NCBI RefSeq assembly: GCF_021603645.1
Contig: NZ_BQHJ01000003.1
Span: forward strand, 310,001 to 374,000
Reading direction: 5' to 3'
DNA length: 64,000 nt
Source of the DNA: Pseudomonas pseudonitroreducens
Lineage (GTDB): Bacteria > Pseudomonadota > Gammaproteobacteria > Pseudomonadales > Pseudomonadaceae
Of this stretch, positions 29,341 to 38,887 are shown piece after piece (the first letter of the stretch is position 1; each line of letters starts with the position of its first letter). Under the pieces are notes generated by a model. It worked only from the letters and a program-made list of their open reading frames with translations. It made no database searches and was not told where the DNA came from. Position numbers and translations under genes: made by a program.

Positions 29341-29968
29341 ACTGATCGACCTGCTGAGCGCCGGCGAAAGCGCGGTGGATCGGCGAGTTCTGGGCAAGCG
29401 CCTGGCGATCGCGCTATTCGCCGGAGGTCTGGGCGCGCTGCTGCTGATGGCTGCGTTGTTTGGGGTTCGGCCTGACCTGGCTGAAGTCTCGCGCACACCA
29501 TTGTTCTGGGCCAAGGTCGCACTCCCGGGCAGCCTGGCGCCGCTTGCATTGTGGCTGAGCAGTCGCCTGGCACGACCAGGCGTCAGTGGGGGAGCGGCCT
29601 GGGTGCTGCTGGGGTTGCCAGTGCTGGCGGTCTGGCTCGGTGGCGCCCTGGAACTGGCAGGAGTGCCCGTCGAGGCGCGCGCAGGCCTGATCCTTGGCAA
29701 GACCTGGCGCACCTGCGCGCTGAACATTGCGCTGCTCTCGGTGCCGGCATTTATCTCGGTGTTCTGGGCGTTGCGCGGCCTTGCCCCGACGCGCCTGCGC
29801 CTGGCGGGGGCAGCAGGAGGATTGTTGGCTGGCGCCACCGCGACCCTGGCCTATTGCCTGCACTGCCCTGAAATGGGCGTTTCTTTCTGGGGCGTCTGGT
29901 ATCTGCTCGGCATGCTGGTGCCCAGCGTGCTGGGCGCGCTGCTCGGACCACGCCTGCTGCGCTGGTAG
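29327..29968 (+). CDS. nrsF: NrsF-type (DUF1109) membrane anti-sigma factor
   Basis: A 213-residue protein with a short cytoplasmic N-terminus (MKTNELIDLLSAGESAV, which resembles the sigma-binding helix) and six hydrophobic segments. Cysteines are Cys130 (KTWRTCALN), Cys177 and Cys180 (AYCLHCPEMG). In Caulobacter NrsF two conserved cysteines, reported near positions 131 and 181, are needed for metal sensing, an almost exact positional match. Loss of inhibition would free SigF to transcribe itself and the divergent bufferin operon. The ATG overlaps the sigF 3' end, so the two are co-translated. Family clear; the metal sensed here is inferred. Confidence 0.88.
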   Translation: MKTNELIDLLSAGESAVDRRVLGKRLAIALFAGGLGALLLMAALFGVRPDLAEVSRTPLFWAKVALPGSLAPLALWLSSRLARPGVSGGAAWVLLGLPVLAVWLGGALELAGVPVEARAGLILGKTWRTCALNIALLSVPAFISVFWALRGLAPTRLRLAGAAGGLLAGATATLAYCLHCPEMGVSFWGVWYLLGMLVPSVLGALLGPRLLRW

Positions 29969-30177
29969 TCGAGGCCAACGCCTGTGTGCTCCACGCGCGC
30001 GCTGATCATCAGGCTGTGGGCCGACGCCGACTGAATGGCTGCTGAAGCCATCGCTGTCGCTGATTTTCCTGTCCCATCGGGTAGACAGTTTTTTCCGTCG
30101 CTTTTATGGCGGGAAAGCGTCTTTCTGGACGCTTCAGTATTGGTTCAGTAGAGCTCCCTTACTCAGGAGTTCTCGCA

Positions 30178-30261
30178 ATGAATCAACACAGTTATTGGTC
30201 GGTCTGCCTGGTGCTGCTGCGCATCTTCGCTGTGATGCTGCTGAGCTTGCCGTGCTACTAG
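30178..30261 (+). CDS. 27-residue putative membrane peptide gene
   Basis: This ORF is too short for most gene callers. AGGAG (30165-30169) is 8 bases before the ATG. The peptide starts MNQHSYWSVCLVLLRIF and continues hydrophobic to SLPCY, giving a single predicted TM helix with two cysteines. A strong terminator with TTTTT follows within 10 bases. Two small stem-loops (about 30085-30132) precede it. Having ribosome site, ORF and terminator in 130 bases argues for a real small gene; no homologue is recognised. It could also be a leader peptide for something lost. It lies behind the sigF-nrsF unit. Confidence 0.5.
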   Translation: MNQHSYWSVCLVLLRIFAVMLLSLPCY

Positions 30262-30270
30262 TGCCACCCC

Positions 30271-30293
30271 AAGGCGCTGCGAGGCGCCTTTTT
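30271..30293 (+). terminator. Rho-independent terminator after the small ORF
   Basis: AAGGCGC-N6-GCGCCTT followed by TTT, ten bases downstream of the 27-codon ORF. Confidence 0.8.
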
Positions 30294-30564
30294 CACTGGC
30301 TGGAACCACGCCGGCCTTGCGCCGAGGCATCCTGGAGCAGGTCGTCGCAAGCGTCTGGAACGGTCGTGCGAGCCAGGGGTTTCCGGGCTGGTCCGCTGCG
30401 CCGAACAGAGGGGGGCAAGTGCCGCTACGTTCCCTGGAGGGGCGCCAGAGGCCACCGGGCTGGGAAGTCTTCGGTCGTCCTGGGCTGCGCTGATTGCGAG
30501 GAGGCCCGCCTTGATCGCCCTGTAGGGCTCCAGTCGAGCCACTTGCGAGGAGAATCGCAGGCAA
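30294..30564. other. 270-base gap with no supported gene
   Basis: GC-rich sequence between two terminators. Open frames cross it on both strands but none has a Shine-Dalgarno sequence, a start and a plausible product. No tRNA, RNase P or known riboswitch signature was seen. A small RNA cannot be excluded. Confidence 0.5.
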
Positions 30565-30590
30565 CAAAAAACCGGCCCTGAGGCCGGTTC
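30565..30590 (-). terminator. Rho-independent terminator of the tRNA-Leu unit
   Basis: Read on the minus strand: AACCGGCC-TCAG-GGCCGGTTTTTT, 45 bases beyond the tRNA 3' end. A weaker hairpin (30599-30627) lies between them. Confidence 0.85.
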
Positions 30591-30634
30591 TTCGTGGGTT
30601 TCAGGACTTCCTCGGAAGTCCCGAAACAATGTGG

Positions 30635-30720
30635 TGGTGCCCCGGGAGAGACTCGAACTCTCACTCTGTCGCCAGAAACGGATTTTGAATCCGCCGCGTC
30701 TACCATTCCGCCACCGAGGC
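30635..30720 (-). tRNA. tRNA-Leu (anticodon CAA)
   Basis: An 86-base class II tRNA on the minus strand, from GCCTCGGTGGCGGAATGG at the 5' end to an encoded CCA at 30635-30637. Acceptor pairs GCCTCGG/CCGGGGC close with one mismatch-tolerant pair. The anticodon loop TTCAAAA gives CAA, reading TTG codons. A long variable arm follows (TTTCTGGCGACAGAGTGA), then the T-loop GTTCGAGTC. The gene sits divergently upstream of queA, as in P. aeruginosa. Confidence 0.95.
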
Positions 30721-30826
30721 AATGGCGCGGCAGTATAGGGAGACGCTCTGCGCCGGTCAATCGGCTCGAATGGTCAGAATTTGGCATTTCCAGTAAGATA
30801 CGCGCCCCTTCGAGATAGCTCTTCCC

Positions 30827-31870
30827 ATGCGTGTCGCTGACTTTCATTTCGACCTGCCCGAGGCGTTGATCGCCCGCCATCCGCTCCCTGAACGCCGCGG
30901 CAGCCGCCTGCTGGTGCTGGACGGACCGAGCGGCGAGCTCAGCCATCGGCAATTCGCCGACATCCTCGGCTTCCTCAAGCCGGGCGACCTGATGGTGTTC
31001 AACAACACCCGGGTGATTCCTGCCCGCCTGTTCGGCCAGAAGGCTTCCGGCGGCAAGCTGGAAATCCTTGTCGAGCGCGTGCTGGACAGCCATCGCGTGC
31101 TGGCTCATGTGCGCTCCAGCAAATCGCCCAAGCCGGGTTCGAAGATCCTCATCGACGGCGGTGGCGAAGCCGAGATGCTGCAGCGCCACGATGCGCTGTT
31201 CGAGCTGGGCTTCAGTGAGGACGTGCTGCCGCTGCTGGAGCGCGTCGGCCACATGCCGCTGCCGCCTTATATAGACCGTCCGGATGAAGACGCCGACCGC
31301 GAGCGCTACCAGACTGTCTATGCCGAGCGTGCGGGCGCGGTGGCCGCGCCGACTGCCGGCCTGCACTTCGACGAAGCGCTGCTGGAGTCGATCCGCGCCA
31401 AGGGCGTGGATACCGCGTTCGTCACCCTGCACGTCGGCGCCGGGACCTTCCAGCCGGTGCGCGTGGAGCGCATCGAAGACCACCACATGCACAACGAGTG
31501 GCTGGAAGTCAGCCAGGACGTGGTCGACGCCGTGGCCGCCTGCAAGGCGCGCGGCGGCCGGGTAGTCGCCGTCGGCACCACCAGCGTGCGTTCGCTGGAA
31601 AGCGCGGCTCGCGATGGCGTGCTCAAGCCGTTCAGCGGCGACACCGATATCTTTATCTTCCCCGGGCGGCCGTTCCACGTGGTCGACGCCCTGGTCACCA
31701 ATTTCCACCTGCCCGAATCCACCCTGCTGATGCTGGTCTCCGCCTTCGCCGGCTACCCCGAGACCATGGCTGCCTATGCGGCGGCAGTGGAGCAGGGCTA
31801 TCGCTTCTTCAGCTACGGCGATGCCATGTTCATTACCCGCAACCCGGCACCGCGCGGCCCCGAGGACTGA
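30827..31870 (+). CDS. queA: tRNA preQ1(34) S-adenosylmethionine ribosyltransferase-isomerase
   Basis: A 347-residue protein, full length. QueA transfers and isomerises the ribosyl part of SAM onto preQ1 at tRNA position 34, making epoxyqueuosine. Family segments: [66 protein letters not shown] and FIFPGRPF. It is 3 bases upstream of tgt, whose enzyme inserts preQ1 into the same tRNAs, so the pair acts sequentially. First gene of queA-tgt-yajC-secD-secF. Confidence 0.97.
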   Translation: MRVADFHFDLPEALIARHPLPERRGSRLLVLDGPSGELSHRQFADILGFLKPGDLMVFNNTRVIPARLFGQKASGGKLEILVERVLDSHRVLAHVRSSKSPKPGSKILIDGGGEAEMLQRHDALFELGFSEDVLPLLERVGHMPLPPYIDRPDEDADRERYQTVYAERAGAVAAPTAGLHFDEALLESIRAKGVDTAFVTLHVGAGTFQPVRVERIEDHHMHNEWLEVSQDVVDAVAACKARGGRVVAVGTTSVRSLESAARDGVLKPFSGDTDIFIFPGRPFHVVDALVTNFHLPESTLLMLVSAFAGYPETMAAYAAAVEQGYRFFSYGDAMFITRNPAPRGPED

Positions 31871-33001
<1,131 letters not shown>

Positions 33002-33039
33002 CCTTATTCATCGAAAAAGCTTTGAGACAGGAGTTTCCA

Positions 33040-33381
33040 ATGAGTTTTCTGATTCCCGCTGCCTACGCTGACGCCGCAGCCCCGGCCGCTGCTGCTGGCC
33101 CGGCCGGCACTGGCTTCGAGTGGATTTTCCTGGTCGGTTTCCTGGTCATCTTCTACCTGATGATCTGGCGTCCCCAGGCCAAGCGCTCCAAGGAGCACAA
33201 GAACCTGCTGTCCGGCCTGCAGAAGGGCGATGAAGTCGTCACTTCCGCCGGTATCGCCGGCAAGGTGACCAAAGTGGCCGATGACTTCGTCGTCGTCGAA
33301 GTTTCCGACAACGTCGAGCTGAAGTTCCAGAAGGCCGCGATCGCCGCGACCCTGCCGAAAGGCACCCTGAAGGCGATATGA
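33040..33381 (+). CDS. yajC: Sec translocon accessory subunit YajC
   Basis: A 113-residue protein: a short periplasmic N-terminus, a single TM helix (EWIFLVGFLVIFYLMIW) and a cytoplasmic basic domain (RPQAKRSKEHKNLLSGLQKG, EVVTSAGIAGKV). YajC associates with SecDF and YidC. ACAGGAG precedes the ATG at 33040 by about 6 bases; the longer frame upstream lies inside tgt. The Ala-rich stretch after MSFLIPAAYADA is normal for Pseudomonas. Confidence 0.95.
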   Translation: MSFLIPAAYADAAAPAAAAGPAGTGFEWIFLVGFLVIFYLMIWRPQAKRSKEHKNLLSGLQKGDEVVTSAGIAGKVTKVADDFVVVEVSDNVELKFQKAAIAATLPKGTLKAI

Positions 33382-33445
33382 TCCACCTCTTAGAAACCCA
33401 ACCGACGGGGCGCAAGATGCGCCCCGCGTCATAACGGGCGGTGTC

Positions 33446-35308
33446 ATGCTCAACAAGTATCCCCTGTGGAAGTATCTGCTGATCCTGGCGGTCCTGGCCG
33501 TCGGTTTCATCTACTCCGCGCCCAACCTCTATCCTGACGATCCGGCCGTCCAGATCAGCGGCGCGAGCACTGCGCTGCAGGTCACCCAGGCCGACGTGGA
33601 CAAGGCCAGCAAGGCGCTTGCCGATGCCGGCATCGCCGTCAAGGCAGGCTCGCTGGGCAAGAACAGCGGCCTGATCCGCCTGGCCAAGCAGGAAGACCAG
33701 CTGCCGGCCAAGGACATCGTCCGCCGCGCGCTGGGTGACGACTACGTAGTCGCCCTGAACCTGGCCCAGACCACGCCGAACTGGCTGCGCAATATCGCCG
33801 CCCACCCGATGAAGCTGGGTCTCGACCTTTCCGGTGGTGTGCACTTCCTGCTGGAAGTGGACATGGAGAAAGCTGTCGACGCTCGTATGAAGGTGTACGA
33901 GAACGAGGTCAAGAGCGCCCTGCGTAAAGAGCGCGTGCGCTACCGCAGCCTGCCAGTGCAGGACGGCGGCATCCAGCTGGGCTTCACCGAAGAAGCCGAC
34001 CTGGACAAGGCCAAGTCGATCATCGCCAAGGATTTCCGCGATTTCGAAACCGCCCAGAGCGACCGCAATGGCATGCAGGTCCTGCGCCTGGCCATGACCG
34101 CCACCAAGCTGGCCGAAATCCGCGAATACTCGATCAAGCAGAACCTCACCACCGTCCGCAACCGCGTGAACGAGCTGGGCGTCTCCGAGCCGCTGGTACA
34201 GCGCCAGGGCGCCAACCGCATCGTCGTCGAGCTGCCGGGCGTGCAGGACACCGCCGAAGCCAAGCGTATCCTCGGCAAGACTGCGAACCTGGAGTTCCGC
34301 CTGGCCGCCGAGCCGGATGCGATCAAGTCCTCCACTGAAACCTTCGATTTCCGCGAGCCGCGTCGTCCGCCGGCGACCCTGGAGCGTGGCGTGATCATCA
34401 CCGGTGACCAGGTCACCGACGCCAGCGCCAGCTTCGACGAGAACGGTCGTCCGCAAGTGAACATCCGCCTGGATGGCCACGGCGGCGAACTGATGAACCG
34501 CGCGACCCGCAACAACGTCGGCCGCAGCATGGCCGTGGTGTTCATCGAGCAGAAGCCGATCACCCGCTACACCAAGCAGGTCGTCGACGGCGTCGAGCAG
34601 GAAGTCGCTGTTCAGGCATTCAAGGAAGAGAAGCAGATCATCAGCCTGGCGACCATCCAGTCGCCGCTGGGCAACCAGTTCCGCATCACCGGCCTGGACG
34701 CTCCGGGCGAGTCCTCGGAACTGGCCCTGCTGCTGCGCGCCGGTGGCCTGGCTGCTCCAATGTACTTCGCCGAAGAACGCACCATCGGCCCGAGCCTGGG
34801 TGCGGACAACATCGCCAAGGGTATCGATGCATCCCTCTGGGGCATGGTCTTCGTTTCCCTGTTCATCATCGTCATCTACCGCTTCTTCGGCGTGATCGCC
34901 ACCGTCGCCCTGGCCTTCAACATGGTCATGCTGGTGGCGCTGATGTCGATCCTCGGTGCGACCCTGACCCTCCCGGGTATCGCCGGTATCGTGCTGACCA
35001 TGGGTATGGCGGTGGACGCCAACGTGCTGATCTTCTCGCGGATACGCGAGGAACTGGCGGCGGGCATGTCGACGCAGCGGGCGATCCATGAGGGCTTCAA
35101 CCGGGCCTTCACCGCGATCATCGACGCCAACCTGACCTCGCTGCTGGTCGGCGGCATCCTCTACGCCATGGGCACCGGCCCGGTGAAGGGCTTCGCCGTG
35201 ACCATGTCCCTGGGTATTCTCACCTCGATGTTCACTGCCATTCTGGTCACCCGCGCAATGGTGAACCTGATCTACGGCGGCCGCGACGTTAAGAAGCTGT
35301 GGATCTAA
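33446..35308 (+). CDS. secD: Protein translocase subunit SecD
   Basis: A 620-residue protein: N-terminal TM, large periplasmic P1 head/base region (about 30-440), and five C-terminal TM helices with the RND-like motifs LDLSGGVHFLLEVD, GPSLGADNI, GMAVDANVLIFSRIREEL and NLTSLLVGGILYAMG. With SecF it uses the proton gradient to pull exported proteins into the periplasm. It lies 65 bases after yajC and 10 before secF in one operon. Confidence 0.97.
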   Translation: MLNKYPLWKYLLILAVLAVGFIYSAPNLYPDDPAVQISGASTALQVTQADVDKASKALADAGIAVKAGSLGKNSGLIRLAKQEDQLPAKDIVRRALGDDYVVALNLAQTTPNWLRNIAAHPMKLGLDLSGGVHFLLEVDMEKAVDARMKVYENEVKSALRKERVRYRSLPVQDGGIQLGFTEEADLDKAKSIIAKDFRDFETAQSDRNGMQVLRLAMTATKLAEIREYSIKQNLTTVRNRVNELGVSEPLVQRQGANRIVVELPGVQDTAEAKRILGKTANLEFRLAAEPDAIKSSTETFDFREPRRPPATLERGVIITGDQVTDASASFDENGRPQVNIRLDGHGGELMNRATRNNVGRSMAVVFIEQKPITRYTKQVVDGVEQEVAVQAFKEEKQIISLATIQSPLGNQFRITGLDAPGESSELALLLRAGGLAAPMYFAEERTIGPSLGADNIAKGIDASLWGMVFVSLFIIVIYRFFGVIATVALAFNMVMLVALMSILGATLTLPGIAGIVLTMGMAVDANVLIFSRIREELAAGMSTQRAIHEGFNRAFTAIIDANLTSLLVGGILYAMGTGPVKGFAVTMSLGILTSMFTAILVTRAMVNLIYGGRDVKKLWI

Positions 35309-35318
35309 GGGGCCAGAG

Positions 35319-36236
35319 ATGAATATCAAGATCGGTACTATCAACTTCATGGGCGTGCGCAACATTGCGTTCGCCGCGACCCTGATCCTGACCCTGATCG
35401 CCCTCGGCAGTTGGGTCTTCAAAGGTATCAACTTCGGCCTGGACTTCACCGGCGGTACGTCGATCAAGCTGAACTACGAGCAGCCTGCCGACCTGTCCAA
35501 GGTGCGCGAGCAACTGGTCGCCGCCGGTTACAGCGAGGCCGTGGTACAGAGCTTCGGTGATACCCGCGACGTGCTGGTGCGCATGCCCAGCGAAGACCCG
35601 GAGCTGGGCAAGAAAGTCGCCGCTGCGCTGCAGAAGGCGGATGCCTCCAACCCCGCCAAGGTCAACGGCGTCGAGTACGTGGGCCCGCAGGTGGGTGAGG
35701 AGCTGCGCGACCAGGGCGGCCTCGGCATGCTCCTGGCGCTGGGCGGCATCCTGTTGTACGTGGGCTTCCGCTTCCAGTGGAAGTTCGCCCTGGGGGCGAT
35801 CCTCTCGCTGATCCACGACGCCATCATCGTGATGGGCGTGCTGTCGTTCTTCCAGATCACCTTCGACCTGACCGTGCTGGCCGCGGTGCTGGCGGTGGTG
35901 GGCTACTCGCTGAACGACACCATCGTGATCTTCGACCGGGTGCGCGAGAACTTCCGCGTGCTGCGCAAGGCCAGCCTGATCGAGAACATCAACATCTCGA
36001 CCAGCCAGACCCTGCTGCGGACCATCGCCACGTCGGTGTCGACCCTGCTGGCGATCGCTGCGCTGCTGTTCTTCGGTGGCGACAACCTGTTCGGCTTCTC
36101 CATCGCACTGTTCGTCGGTGTGATGGCGGGTACCTACTCGTCGATCTACATCGCCAACGTGGTGCTGATCTGGCTGAACCTGTCCAGCGAGGACCTGATT
36201 CCTCCGCCGAGCAAGGAAGTCGACGAGCGCCCGTAA
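35319..36236 (+). CDS. secF: Protein translocase subunit SecF
   Basis: A 305-residue six-TM protein: TM1 at about 14-32, periplasmic domain to ~130, then TM2-6 with the SecF signatures FGLDFTGGTSIKL, GYSLNDTIVIFDRVREN and TSVSTLLAIAALLFFGG. It forms the SecDF complex with SecD and ends the operon: a clear terminator follows within 40 bases. Confidence 0.97.
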   Translation: MNIKIGTINFMGVRNIAFAATLILTLIALGSWVFKGINFGLDFTGGTSIKLNYEQPADLSKVREQLVAAGYSEAVVQSFGDTRDVLVRMPSEDPELGKKVAAALQKADASNPAKVNGVEYVGPQVGEELRDQGGLGMLLALGGILLYVGFRFQWKFALGAILSLIHDAIIVMGVLSFFQITFDLTVLAAVLAVVGYSLNDTIVIFDRVRENFRVLRKASLIENINISTSQTLLRTIATSVSTLLAIAALLFFGGDNLFGFSIALFVGVMAGTYSSIYIANVVLIWLNLSSEDLIPPPSKEVDERP

Positions 36237-36261
36237 TAGAGCGTTTCCGGCCTTCCAGAGA

Positions 36262-36288
36262 AAACTCCCGCTTCGGCGGGAGTTTTCG
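36262..36288 (+). terminator. Rho-independent terminator of the queA-secF operon
   Basis: AAAACTCCCG-CTT-CGGCGGGAGTTTTCG type hairpin (ACTCCCGC/GCGGGAGT) with an A-run before and a T-run after. Confidence 0.9.
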
Positions 36289-36395
36289 TTTGTAGGAGGT
36301 GGATCACGAAACCGCCGGAACTTTCTTACAAATGGGTCGCTCCAAGGCAAGGTAAAGGGCAAGGCCCGAATGAGAAGAAAGACCAGGAGAACCCT

Positions 36396-36932
36396 ATGAA
36401 CAAGTCGTTGCTAATCGGTACCGTGCTGGGCGCTGTAGGCGTGACTGCCGGTGGCGCCGTGGCTACCTACAGTCTGGTGGACCGTGCGCCGCAATACGCC
36501 GAGGTGCTCGCCGTTCAACCGGTCAAGGAAACCATCAAGAATCCGCGCCAGGTCTGCAAGGACGTGGCAGTGACCCATCAGCGTCCGGTCAAGGACACCC
36601 ACCAGATCGCCGGTACGGCGATTGGCGCCATCGCTGGCGGCCTGCTGGGCAACCAGATCGGCGGCGGCAATGGCAAGAAGATCGCCACCGTGGCGGGCGC
36701 CATCGGCGGCGGCTACGCGGGCAACAAGGTGCAGGAAGGCATGCAGGAGCGTGATACCTACACCACCACCGAAACCCGCTGCAGCACCGTCAATGATACC
36801 AGCGAGAAGGTCGTCGGCTACGACGTGAAGTACCTGCTCGATGGCAAGGCCGGCCAGGTCCGCATGGACCGCGATCCGGGCTCGCAGATTCCGGTCGACA
36901 AGAGCGGCCGACTGGTCCTGGGGCAGCAATAA
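36396..36932 (+). CDS. Glycine-zipper 2TM-domain envelope protein
   Basis: A 178-residue protein with an N-terminal membrane anchor/signal segment (LLIGTVLGAVGVTAGGAVAT) and a Gly-zipper pair in the middle (IAGTAIGAIAGGLLGNQIGGGNG and VAGAIGGGYAGNKVQEGMQE, about residues 72-118), then a beta-rich tail (YDVKYLLDGKAGQVRMDRDP). This matches the SlyB/YMGG-like 2TM family of outer-membrane-associated proteins that appear under envelope stress. It has no lipobox. AGGAGA precedes the ATG. Position between secF and suhB is conserved in P. aeruginosa. Confidence 0.88.
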   Translation: MNKSLLIGTVLGAVGVTAGGAVATYSLVDRAPQYAEVLAVQPVKETIKNPRQVCKDVAVTHQRPVKDTHQIAGTAIGAIAGGLLGNQIGGGNGKKIATVAGAIGGGYAGNKVQEGMQERDTYTTTETRCSTVNDTSEKVVGYDVKYLLDGKAGQVRMDRDPGSQIPVDKSGRLVLGQQ

Positions 36933-36954
36933 GCCGTCGCCAGGTCTCAGTGAG

Positions 36955-36982
36955 AAAGGCGCCCATCGGGCGCCTTTTCTTT
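36955..36982 (+). terminator. Terminator after the glycine-zipper gene
   Basis: AAGGCGCCC-ATC-GGGCGCCTT followed by TTCTTTT, 22 bases after the stop. Confidence 0.88.
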
Positions 36983-36994
36983 TGGATCTCTTCG

Positions 36995-37076
36995 TAGGAG
37001 CGAGCTTGCTCGCGAACAGCCCCGCGTCGTGTCGCCAGAAGAAAGGGCAAAAGCATCGCGAGCAAGCTCGCTCCTA
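36995..37076. repeat. REPIN-like inverted pair, copy E
   Basis: Arms at 36995-37017 and 37055-37076 with a 37-base spacer; core GGAGCGAGCTTGCTCGCGAA as in copies A-D. It lies between the glycine-zipper terminator and the suhB terminator, so outside any transcript. Confidence 0.9.
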
Positions 37077-37100
37077 CAATGAAGTGCGTTCTTGCAGGCA

Positions 37101-37130
37101 CAAAAAAGCCCGGCATTGCCGGGCTTTTTC
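37101..37130. terminator. Bidirectional terminator before suhB 3' end
   Basis: AAAAAAGCCCGGC-ATT-GCCGGGCTTTTT; A-run and T-run make it active on either strand, and it is 15 bases beyond the suhB stop. Confidence 0.88.
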
Positions 37131-37145
37131 TGTCGAGGCTCTGGC

Positions 37146-37961
37146 TCAGCGCTTGAGCGACGGCGGCAGGTGCGGCTGGATGCTGGTCAGCAGCGCCTTG
37201 AAGCACTTGGTGTTGCCGGCAACGATCTGGCCCTTCTCGAGGAACTCGTGACCGCCGGTGAAATCGCTCACCAGGCCGCCTGCTTCCTGGATCAGCAGGG
37301 CGCCGGCTGCCATGTCCCACTCGGACAGGCCGAATTCCCAGAAGGCGTCGTAGCGGCCGGCGGCGACGTAGGCCAGATCCAGGCTGGCGGCGCCGGCGCG
37401 GCGGATGCCGGCAGTCTGGCCGACCAGGCTGCGGAACATGCCCAGGTAGGCGTCCAGATTGTCCATCTGGCTGTCGCGGAACGGGAAGCCGGTGCCGAGC
37501 AGTGCGCCTTCCAGGCTCTTGCGGTTGCTGACGCGCAGGCGGCGACCGTTCAGGGCGGCGCCACGGCCGCGGCTGGCGGTGAATTCTTCCTGGCGGACCG
37601 GATCGAGGACTACGGCGTGCTCGAGGCGGCCGCGGTATTTGCAGGCGATGCTGACGGCGTAGTGCGGAACGCCGTGGATGAAGTTGGTGGTGCCATCCAG
37701 CGGATCGATGATCCACAGGTAGTCTGCGCCTTCGCCGCTGCCTTCGAGCATGCCGCCTTCTTCGCCCATGATCCCGTGGTTCGGGTAGGCCTTGCGCAGG
37801 GCGGTGACGATGGAGAGTTCGGCCGCGCGATCGACTTCGGTGACGTAGTCGTTGGCTTCTTTCTCGTTGACCGACAGGGTATCCAGGCGTTCGATGGAGC
37901 GGAAGATCAGTTCACCGGCGCTGCGAGCGGCGCGCAGGGCGATATTCAGCATAGGCTGCAT
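37146..37961 (-). CDS. suhB: Inositol monophosphatase-family protein SuhB
   Basis: A 271-residue protein with the IMPase metal-binding motifs EEGG (GIMGEEGGMLEG), WIIDPLDGTTNF and WEFGLSEWDMAAGALLIQEAGG. SuhB hydrolyses inositol-1-phosphate in vitro; in E. coli it joins NusA/B/E/G complexes that promote rRNA antitermination, and in P. aeruginosa it affects virulence switches through gac/rsm. The start MQPMLNIALRAARSAGELIF is chosen because upstream residues are not conserved; the upstream gap to trmJ is 146 bases and shared by both promoters. Confidence 0.95.
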   Translation of the reverse strand: MQPMLNIALRAARSAGELIFRSIERLDTLSVNEKEANDYVTEVDRAAELSIVTALRKAYPNHGIMGEEGGMLEGSGEGADYLWIIDPLDGTTNFIHGVPHYAVSIACKYRGRLEHAVVLDPVRQEEFTASRGRGAALNGRRLRVSNRKSLEGALLGTGFPFRDSQMDNLDAYLGMFRSLVGQTAGIRRAGAASLDLAYVAAGRYDAFWEFGLSEWDMAAGALLIQEAGGLVSDFTGGHEFLEKGQIVAGNTKCFKALLTSIQPHLPPSLKR

Positions 37962-38107
37962 GGAGAGGTCACCTGGGTCGTTAAAGAAAGCCGAACATTC
38001 TAGCAGAAAGCCATGGAGTTCATAGAGCGACCTGTCGCCTGCGTGGCGCAAGACCCACTGCTGCGGTAGGATTCCCTCCCTTTTTCGCTTTTGTGTGGAG
38101 TCGCGCG

Positions 38108-38887
38108 TTGCTCGACAAAATTCGCGTGGTGCTGGTCAACACCAGCCATCCCGGCAATATCGGCGGTACGGCCCGTGCGATGAAGAACATGGGCCTGTCG
38201 CGCCTGGTACTGGTCGATCCGATGGATTTCCCCAGTGGCGAGGCGCGCGCCCGCGCATCCGGCGCCGACGACATTCTCGATGCGGCCGTGGTCGTGCCGA
38301 CCCTGGAAGATGCCCTGGCGGGTTGCAGCCTGGTGCTGGGTACCAGTGCGCGCGATCGCCGCATTCCCTGGCCGCTGCTCGATCCCCGCGAGTGCGCCAC
38401 CACCAGCCTGGAGCATGTCCAGCAGGGTGGAGAGGTCGCGCTGGTGTTTGGCCGCGAGTACGCCGGCCTGACCAATGACGAGCTGCAGCGATGTCAGTTC
38501 CACGTGCACATCCCGGCCAATCCCGAGTTCAGCTCGCTGAACCTGGCGACGGCGGTGCAGGTGCTGGTCTACGAGGTGCGCATGGCCTGGCTGGCCGTTC
38601 AGGGGCAGCCGACCAAGCAGGAGAAGGTCGAGTCCACGGCAATGCTCAACAGCGTCCCGGTGACGTCGGATGAGCTGGAGCGCTTCTACGCACACCTGGA
38701 ATCGACCCTGGTGGATATCCAGTTCCTCGATCCGCAGAAGCCGCGCCACCTGATGTCGCGCCTGCGCCGCCTGTATGGCCGCAGCGGTGTGAGCAAGCTG
38801 GAGATGAATATCCTGCGGGGTATTCTCACCGAGACACAGAAAGCTGCCCGCGGGGAGCTTTCCAAGCGGAGTGATGAAGATGTTTGA
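38108..38887 (+). CDS. trmJ: tRNA (cytidine/uridine-32-2'-O) methyltransferase TrmJ
   Basis: A SPOUT-fold enzyme (259 residues) methylating Cm32/Um32 in tRNAs. It has the SpoU motifs [38 protein letters not shown] and [20 protein letters not shown], plus a C-terminal dimer helix ([20 protein letters not shown]). The likely start is the TTG at 38108, because GGAG lies 8 bases upstream and the resulting [11 protein letters not shown] matches the Pseudomonas family start; the GTG at 38093 would overlap that Shine-Dalgarno sequence. It overlaps cysE by 8 bases. Confidence 0.94.
   Translation: MLDKIRVVLVNTSHPGNIGGTARAMKNMGLSRLVLVDPMDFPSGEARARASGADDILDAAVVVPTLEDALAGCSLVLGTSARDRRIPWPLLDPRECATTSLEHVQQGGEVALVFGREYAGLTNDELQRCQFHVHIPANPEFSSLNLATAVQVLVYEVRMAWLAVQGQPTKQEKVESTAMLNSVPVTSDELERFYAHLESTLVDIQFLDPQKPRHLMSRLRRLYGRSGVSKLEMNILRGILTETQKAARGELSKRSDEDV

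Noticed and set aside
33239-35467. 742-codon open frame antisense to secD/secF
   Set aside because: High-GC genomes give long antisense frames; the + strand genes are full-length and conserved, and the antisense product is repetitive His/Asp/Gln/Val-rich with no domain.
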